A stretch of 38,069 bases of DNA from Nevskia soli (GTDB lineage: Bacteria; Acidobacteriota; Terriglobia; Bryobacterales; Bryobacteraceae). The stretch covers positions 1 to 38,069 of the forward strand of contig NZ_CAJCHS010000023.1 of the NCBI RefSeq assembly GCF_903970205.1, given 5' to 3'. The notes under the pieces were generated by a model, which saw only the letters and a program-made list of their open reading frames with translations, did not search any database and was not told where the DNA came from. The position numbers were made by a program, and so were the translations under genes. Below, piece by piece: positions 33,460-38,069 of the stretch (within the stretch, counting starts at the first letter, position 1; every line of letters starts with the position of its first letter).

Positions 33460-33656
33460 CTGAGCCGCGACGGTAACGGAGCTGGTGCTCCGGAAAAGAA
33501 CCTTCTCGAATGCCTTTGCCGCGAGAAAGCGGAATGCCCGGGCAGTAACCGCTCCGTTACCGTCGCGGCTCAGCATGCGGTATTTGCATCGACTCAAACG
33601 CTGGTTTTCATCCCCCCGGGGTGGCCGCAGGCCATCTGTGGTTCATCCGTGGCTAA
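33460..33656 (+). repeat. Palindromic dispersed element, copy 2
   Basis: The left arm starts CTGAGCCGCGACGGTAACGG (33460-33486). The right arm (33548-33573) is its near-perfect reverse complement, starting ACCGCTCCGTTACCGTCGCG. The centre, about 61 bases, shares GAATGCCTTT and GAGAAAGCGGAATGC-like text with copy 1. A tail follows with ATGCGGTATTTGCATCGACT and later GCAGGCCATCTGTGGTTCAT. It lies between msrB and the pseudopilin operon. Transcribed, it would fold into a long hairpin. No coding capacity is evident. Confidence 0.85.
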
Positions 33657-33668
33657 TAGCCTTTGGTC

Positions 33669-34097
33669 CTACCAATCCGCATACGGCGTCCCATCCAAAC
33701 TAGTCTTATCCGACCCGCTCCGCACATCCCAGATCCCCGGCTCCGTATTATTCACGCTCTGCGATGGATCCTCCATAATCACCTTCCAACTCTGATTATT
33801 CCCGGTAATCGGATCCTTAGGAACTTCGCGCAGATACCCATCGCTCACCAGTTCCTCAAGCGTCTGCGGCGCCTTCTGCTTATCGAAGCTATACTCGTCG
33901 ATCATCTGGCGCATGGTGAACAGGTCGCTCTTCAGCACGCTCTCCTTGGCGCGCAGCAAGGTCTTCTGGTAATAGGGAACGGCAATCGCCATCAGCGTCA
34001 CCACGATCGCCATCACGATCATCAGCTCAATCAACGTGAAGCCGGCGCGCACAAAGACGCTGCGGCGCCGTTTACCAGTCGGAATAGTTCGTGCCAT
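33669..34097 (-). CDS. Type II secretion/type IV pilus pseudopilin (GspG-like)
   Basis: A 142-residue protein with a prepilin leader ending in the peptidase site G|FTLIEL, followed by the hydrophobic N-terminal helix MIVMAIVVTLMAIAVPYY. The globular part has the GspG-like pattern SDLFTMRQMIDEYSFDKQKA, then LREVPKDPITG and WDVRSGSDKTSLDGTPYADW. It is probably processed by a prepilin peptidase and assembled into a pseudopilus. The start at 34095-34097 gives a typical charged leader (MARTIPTGKRRRSVFVRAG) with AAGG upstream. It overlaps the preceding pseudopilin gene by 26 bases, forming an operon with it and the secretin. The prepilin peptidase and ATPase genes are not in this window. Confidence 0.88.
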   Translation of the reverse strand: MARTIPTGKRRRSVFVRAGFTLIELMIVMAIVVTLMAIAVPYYQKTLLRAKESVLKSDLFTMRQMIDEYSFDKQKAPQTLEELVSDGYLREVPKDPITGNNQSWKVIMEDPSQSVNNTEPGIWDVRSGSDKTSLDGTPYADW

Positions 34098-34572
34098 CGG
34101 CTGCCTTCTGATCGCTCTTGGTATGTACATCGAAAACATTCTGGCCGCCCCAGCCATCCGAGGTCGGGTCGTCCTGCATACTGCGCAATCCCCAATCGGT
34201 CGAATTCGTCATCGGATCTTTCGGAATCCGGCGCAGAAATTTGATCTTCGTGTCTGCGCCCTGGCCGGAGCCTTTCACCCCATCCACCAGCGCCTGCAAA
34301 CTTTCCGGATACCCAAACCCATCCTGCTTCTGCTGGCCCAGCTTATTCGAGTCCGCCATGTCTTTGTACTTATCGATCGCCTTACGCATCTCGCTCAGCG
34401 CCGCGCGCAGGTCGTGCTCCTTGATCTTGCGTACGCGCGTGCGCGCCAGGGGAACGGCCATCCCGCTCAGCAGCAGCAGGATCGTGAATGCCACGATCAA
34501 TTCGATCAGCGACATCCCGCTTCTAAGTCGGCGTTTCCGTGTCGGTGTTGCTATCGTGTCACCTGCGGTCAT
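34072..34572 (-). CDS. Pseudopilin (GspG-like), second copy
   Basis: A 166-residue prepilin-like protein with leader KRRLRSG, then the processing site G|MSLIEL and hydrophobic helix IVAFTILLLLSGMAVPL. The N-terminal residue after cleavage would be Met rather than Phe, which prepilin peptidases accept. The globular domain includes LRAALSEMRKAIDKYKDMAD, FLRRIPKDPMTNSTDW and FDVHTKSDQKAADGTNYSDW, so it parallels the neighbouring pseudopilin and is probably its paralogue. The start is ATG 34570-34572; a TTG three codons upstream is possible. It begins 10 bases after the secretin stop and overlaps the next gene by 26 bases, so the three genes are probably translated in series. Confidence 0.87.
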   Translation of the reverse strand: MTAGDTIATPTRKRRLRSGMSLIELIVAFTILLLLSGMAVPLARTRVRKIKEHDLRAALSEMRKAIDKYKDMADSNKLGQQKQDGFGYPESLQALVDGVKGSGQGADTKIKFLRRIPKDPMTNSTDWGLRSMQDDPTSDGWGGQNVFDVHTKSDQKAADGTNYSDW

Positions 34573-34582
34573 CGCCAACAAG

Positions 34583-37075
34583 TTACTTCACCATCACGTT
34601 CAACGGCGCGCTTCCGGCGTTGATCACGTTGCCCCCCGAATCGTGCAGCACCGTCTTCGGCATGGTGACCAGAGTCGTGCCTCGGGCAATCGCCTGGAAC
34701 GTGATCGTAAGCAGCGTACCCGTGCCGTTCACGGGACCCTTCGCGGGATCGCGCGACAGCATCGCCGTCGCATCTCCCGAATCGTTCAGGATGTTCTTCC
34801 GTGGCTCCAGCGCGACTCCGTTCTCCTGCAGCAGATCGCCCGCCGTAATCGAGTTAATCCGCAACACCTTCGGATCGAACTTCAATTGCGATTCGATCGA
34901 CTGCAAATTCACCGCGTCTTCAATCCGAATCGAAGTCGTAAACGAAGCGCCCTGCTGCGCCTGAACAATCGCCGGCACGAACGAAACCTTACCTGCCGGT
35001 ACAGCCGGAGGCGGACCGATCGGAGTCGCCGGCGTCGGTCCGGTCGGCGGTGTACTCTGCGGAACCAACACGGGCGCGTTCCCAACCTCACCCGTCGGAA
35101 GCGGCGCCTGATCCGCCGCCAACACCGGCGCCCGCCGCACCGCGTAATTGGTCGCGTTGCCCGCGTAAACCGTCCGCAGATTCTCCGACGTCAGATCCGG
35201 ACCGCGCACAATATGCGGCACCAGTGCAATCAGCAACTCCGTTCGATCGCGCTCCGTCTGCTCGCCGGAAAACAGCCTGCCGATAATCGGAATGCTCGCC
35301 AGCCCGGGCACTCCCGTGGTTGTCTTCGTATCCTGAATCTGGATCAGACCCCCGATAATATTGATCTGCCCGTCGCGCATCCGGACATCAAGTGTCGCTT
35401 TACGCTGACTAATCACGGGCTGCGAGATGCCCCCCAGATCGTTGTAACTGCTCACCTGCGAGATATCGATATCGACGTGCAGCGACACTTCCTCGTTATC
35501 GTGAACGCGCGGCGTCATCTCCAGATTGACTCCCGTATCGATGTACGTGAACTGCGTGTTGACCAGCGCGTTGACGCCTACGCTGCCGACCCCCGGCGAG
35601 TAGCTGCCGCTGGCCGTCGGGATGCGATCGCCGATCTTCAGAACGGCTTTCTCGTTATCCACCGCGCGGATCTGCGGACGCTGTAACACGCGCGTCCCGC
35701 TATCGCTCATCACGGCCTCAAGCATGGCTCCGGGCACATTGCTCAGCGAGAAGTCCTGGGTGTTGATGTGCGGCAGGTTCACCAGCGGGATCGGGAGGGA
35801 CGTTGAGGATGTCGTCGACGTCGTTGTGGTGGTCGATGTCGTTGTCGTCGTGGAAGTAGTTGTCGTCGACGTGGTCGATGTAGTCGCCGTGTTCGAAGTA
35901 AATGTACCGGTCGTGCTCGTGGTGCTTGTCGTAACACCCAGCGAACTGGCCAGTGTTTGAATACTTGAGCGCGGCGTAAATAGAATCGAAGTATTGATTC
36001 CAGTCGGCGCGAACGCCGCCGCAAGCTGCCGCGTCTTGGTGCTATCGACCTCCATCACCATCACATCGATCAACACTTCCGAGCGCGGCTTATCCAGGTC
36101 GCCGATGATCTTCTCGGCCAGCGCCATCTTGTCCGGTTCAGCCTTCACGATAATCGCGTTTTGCGCGGTGTCCTGGAAGAGCTTGTTGACCTCGATCACC
36201 TGACGCAGTGTAGTGATCAACTCCTGTAGCTCTTGCGCCTTCGTGATGTTCGAAAGATAGAAGACCTTGACCTCCTGATCTTCATACTCGTGCCGTTTGG
36301 TCGGGCTTTCCGTAGTCACGAATATCGTATTCGAAGAGAGCGGCTTCCAGAAAGCGTGCGTGACCACGGCCAGATAATCGAGTGCGTCTTTGATTGTCGC
36401 TCCCGTCAAATCGATGGACTGGTTCTTCGAAGCGGCCTGGTCAAAATCCGGATCGAACAGAACATTGATCCCGGCCACATTACCCACCGTCTCGAACAAA
36501 ATCTTCGGCTTCTGGTTGTTCATCCGCAGGGTCAGCGGTTGCGGATTCAGCGGCTTCAATTCCGGCACGGGAAGCAGGCTATCGATGTTTTGCTGCACCT
36601 CGCGCTGCGCCGCCTGAACCGGTGTCAAAGCGGCTTCTTCCGGCGAAGCCTTCGAATTGGGATCCAGCGCTTTCTTCTTTTCGCGCTCGATCATCAGCTT
36701 CGTCCGGCGAACTTCCTGCGAGGCGATGTCCGAAGCGGGGTCGATTTGGTATGCTTTCTGAAACTCGGCGAGCGCTTCGTTTAGCTGCCCCTTCTCCCGA
36801 ATTTGCTGCCCCTTCTGCAGGTGGTAGTTCGCCGCCTCGAAGCGCACGCGGCGTATTTCAAGCTGGTACGAGGGGTCGCCGGGGTCCTGCATCACGGCCT
36901 GTTCGGCCAGCGTCAGTGCCTTATCCCAGTTCTCTTTCGACTCGGCAACCCGCGCCTCTTGCACCAGCCGGTCGCCCTTGCGCGTGTTCGCCGTTACCGG
37001 TATCGAGGGCAGCAGCAGCAAAATAGTATTAAGGACGGCGCACGACGAGCGCAGACGCAACTTGGGCCGATACAT
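34583..37075 (-). CDS. Secretin (GspD/PilQ-like) with N-terminal TPR and C-terminal cohesin-like domain
   Basis: An 830-residue exported outer-membrane channel protein. A signal region (LNTILLLLPSIPVTAN) is followed by TPR-like repeats (about 32-115). An N0-type domain follows (about 180-260: LTLRMNNQKPKILFETVGNV), then an N1-type domain (265-330), and the secretin domain (about 330-625, with VLQRPQIRAVDNEKAVLKIG, and later GLASIPIIGRLFSG and LLIALVPHIV). A Thr/Ser-only stretch of about 45 residues (382-426) interrupts the secretin domain. After a proline-rich linker, the last ~125 residues (SFVPAIVQAQQGASFTTSIR, then LQSIESQLKFDPKVLRINSI) look like a cohesin-type beta-sandwich. The ATG at 37073-37075 has only a weak upstream signal. 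It heads an operon with two pseudopilins and diverges from smpB. Confidence 0.9.
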   Translation of the reverse strand: MYRPKLRLRSSCAVLNTILLLLPSIPVTANTRKGDRLVQEARVAESKENWDKALTLAEQAVMQDPGDPSYQLEIRRVRFEAANYHLQKGQQIREKGQLNEALAEFQKAYQIDPASDIASQEVRRTKLMIEREKKKALDPNSKASPEEAALTPVQAAQREVQQNIDSLLPVPELKPLNPQPLTLRMNNQKPKILFETVGNVAGINVLFDPDFDQAASKNQSIDLTGATIKDALDYLAVVTHAFWKPLSSNTIFVTTESPTKRHEYEDQEVKVFYLSNITKAQELQELITTLRQVIEVNKLFQDTAQNAIIVKAEPDKMALAEKIIGDLDKPRSEVLIDVMVMEVDSTKTRQLAAAFAPTGINTSILFTPRSSIQTLASSLGVTTSTTSTTGTFTSNTATTSTTSTTTTSTTTTTSTTTTTSTTSSTSLPIPLVNLPHINTQDFSLSNVPGAMLEAVMSDSGTRVLQRPQIRAVDNEKAVLKIGDRIPTASGSYSPGVGSVGVNALVNTQFTYIDTGVNLEMTPRVHDNEEVSLHVDIDISQVSSYNDLGGISQPVISQRKATLDVRMRDGQINIIGGLIQIQDTKTTTGVPGLASIPIIGRLFSGEQTERDRTELLIALVPHIVRGPDLTSENLRTVYAGNATNYAVRRAPVLAADQAPLPTGEVGNAPVLVPQSTPPTGPTPATPIGPPPAVPAGKVSFVPAIVQAQQGASFTTSIRIEDAVNLQSIESQLKFDPKVLRINSITAGDLLQENGVALEPRKNILNDSGDATAMLSRDPAKGPVNGTGTLLTITFQAIARGTTLVTMPKTVLHDSGGNVINAGSAPLNVMVK
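35798..35932 (-). repeat. Threonine/serine-coding microsatellite inside the secretin gene
   Basis: Degenerate ACN/TCN-type codons run for about 45 residues and encode almost only Thr with scattered Ser. Read on the plus strand it is a GTC/GTT/GTG-rich simple sequence. Slippage in units of three would keep the frame. Confidence 0.8.
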
Positions 37076-37174
37076 GTATGATCTAAATTTCTGACGCGAG
37101 GGGACCGGGAATCGTTGAGTTAAACTTCTTAAGCGCCGGCCGTCCCGCGGATCGGGCCCAGCACTTAGGTGACG

Positions 37175-37648
37175 ATGAAGAAGTCCGAATTCAAAATTCT
37201 AAGCGAAAACCGCCAGGCAAGCCATAACTATCATCTGTTAGATCGCTATGAGGCGGGCATCGTCCTCAGCGGCACCGAGGTGAAATCCATCCGCGCCGGC
37301 AAGATGCAACTCCGTGAGGCCTATGCGCTTATCGATAAGAACGAAGCCTGGCTCCTGAACGCTCATATCAGCGAGTACTCACACGGGAACCGTGAAAATC
37401 ATACGCCCATGCGCGGCCGCAAGCTGCTGCTGCATCGCCGCGAGATCGACAAGCTTCTCGGCGCTTCCCGCGAGAAGGGCCTCGCTCTCATCCCGACGAA
37501 AGTTTACTTGAAAGAGGGCAAGATCAAGGCCGAAATCGCGATCGCCAAAGGTAAACAGTTGCATGACAAGCGCGAAGCGGAACGCACCCGCACCGCCGAA
37601 ACCGAAGCCCGCTCCGCCATCCGCGAACACAAAGCCCGCTCCTATTGA
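37175..37648 (+). CDS. smpB: SsrA-binding protein SmpB
   Basis: A 157-residue RNA-binding protein that delivers tmRNA to stalled ribosomes for trans-translation. Family hallmarks are [20 protein letters not shown], then [40 protein letters not shown] and [12 protein letters not shown]. The C-terminal basic tail ([20 protein letters not shown]) folds as a helix in the mRNA channel. Length and order are normal. The ATG at 37175 is preferred over the GTG at 37169 because AGGTG is suitably spaced from it and the family starts close to this point. It diverges from the secretin operon. No tmRNA gene was recognised nearby. Confidence 0.96.
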   Translation: MKKSEFKILSENRQASHNYHLLDRYEAGIVLSGTEVKSIRAGKMQLREAYALIDKNEAWLLNAHISEYSHGNRENHTPMRGRKLLLHRREIDKLLGASREKGLALIPTKVYLKEGKIKAEIAIAKGKQLHDKREAERTRTAETEARSAIREHKARSY

Positions 37649-37680
37649 TCACCCGGTGACAAACCAATTTACTCCGCAAA

Positions 37681-37708
37681 AATCCCTAATTTAACAATCC
37701 CTAATTTA
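37681..37708 (+). repeat. Two-copy 13-bp direct repeat AATCCCTAATTTA
   Basis: AATCCCTAATTTA occurs at 37681-37693 and 37696-37708 with a period of 15. It directly abuts the start of the larger repeat array. Confidence 0.6.
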
Positions 37709-38069
37709 CTGAGCCGCGAGCGTAAGCGACCGGTGCTTCCTACTTCCACCACAACCCGTGTGCGATCCACCGATCCCGCGTTGACCTTCCGATTGGCCTG
37801 CCCTCGGGGTTAAACCTGCCCTCGCGGCTAAATACGATCGAGTCTGAGCCGCGAGCGTAAGCGACCGGTGCTCTCGACTCCACCACAACCCGTGTCGATC
37901 CACCGATCCCGCGTTGATCTTCCGATTGGCCTCCCCTCGGGGTTAAACCTGCCATCGGTGTTAAATACGATCGAGTCTGAGCCGCGAGCGTAAGCGACCG
38001 GTGCTTCCTACTTCCACCACAACCCGTGTGCGATCCACCGATCCCGCGTTGACCTTCCGATTGGCCTGC
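37709..38069 (+). repeat. Tandem array of 133-135 bp repeats (at least 2.7 copies, runs off window)
   Basis: Units begin CTGAGCCGCGAGCGTAAGCG at 37709, 37844 and 37977, giving periods of 135 and 133. Each continues with a CCACCACAACCCGTG segment, GATCCACCGATCCCGCGTTG and a CCTCGGGGTTAAACCTGCC segment. The third copy is cut by the window edge. Copies differ at few positions. The first 11 bases are shared with the palindromic elements at 29.5 and 33.5 kb, so the families are related. Short minus-strand reading frames across it (containing RSLTLAAQ) are repeat translations, not genes. Confidence 0.9.

Noticed and set aside
29537-33656. Composite transposon bounded by the two palindromic elements
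   Set aside because: The elements are in the same orientation and enclose ordinary housekeeping genes (pyk, M28 peptidase, msrB) with no transposase.
34118-35686. A 522-residue open frame on the plus strand opposite the secretin gene
   Set aside because: It is the antisense shadow of a confidently identified secretin and pseudopilin. The composition is Arg-rich and no family motif is present.
37706-37955. Small frames reading RSLTLAAQ across the tandem array
   Set aside because: They are translations of the repeated DNA and recur with each unit; no start signals support them.
37709-38069. CRISPR array
   Set aside because: Units are 133-135 bp with near-identical content throughout, without short repeats separated by unique spacers, and no cas genes are nearby.

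Overview
The window looks like a chromosomal segment of a GC-rich acidobacterium, most likely from the Bryobacterales/Solibacter group. This is inferred from gene content: two very large Oar-type TonB-dependent receptors with N-terminal carboxypeptidase-regulatory-like domains, a UnbV/ASPIC (CRTAC1) FG-GAP protein paired with a TPR protein, a winged-helix-like cytoplasmic domain joined to a membrane segment, an octaheme cytochrome c, a TIGR03803-type repeat protein, and dispersed intergenic repeats that begin CTGAGCCGCGA. No rRNA, tRNA, CRISPR array or intact insertion sequence was seen.

Layout. 1-5.5 kb: the tail of an MFS transporter, a decayed secreted-protein gene, a secreted repeat protein frameshifted in a G5 tract, an MrfA/YprA-type DEAD/DEAH helicase, and the remains of a serine hydrolase (class C beta-lactamase fold). 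5.5-10.1 kb: a flagellar filament block of fliD (minus) and an unusually large fliC (plus), diverging from a 378-base spacer with one good sigma-28 promoter match on each strand; fliC ends in a clear terminator. 10.2-11.8 kb: a 22-bp tandem repeat containing a dyad, a 50-residue single-span membrane protein with a good ribosome binding site, and a divergent actin-fold ATPase. 11.8-22.0 kb: two Oar-like receptors, a GH20 beta-N-acetylhexosaminidase and a PIG-L deacetylase, all on the minus strand; the last two overlap. Together they suggest uptake and processing of an amino-sugar glycan. 22.2-24.8 kb: a CRTAC1-type FG-GAP protein translationally coupled to a TPR protein. 24.9-29.5 kb: a plus-strand run of a winged-helix/membrane protein, a secreted protein of unknown function, an octaheme cytochrome c and a secreted esterase. 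29.5-33.7 kb: pyruvate kinase, an M28 peptidase and MsrB, flanked by two copies of a palindromic repeat element. 33.7-37.1 kb: a minus-strand operon of a secretin carrying a C-terminal cohesin-like domain and two pseudopilins (type II secretion/type IV pilus-like). 37.2 kb to the end: smpB, then a tandem array of 133-135 bp repeats running off the window.

The best candidates for something undescribed are the small membrane protein plus actin-like ATPase pair, the cohesin-tailed secretin, and the repeat family, which appears as full palindromes, as half sites (one inside a coding region) and, in a related form, as a tandem array. All functional statements come from reading motifs by eye; no database search was run.
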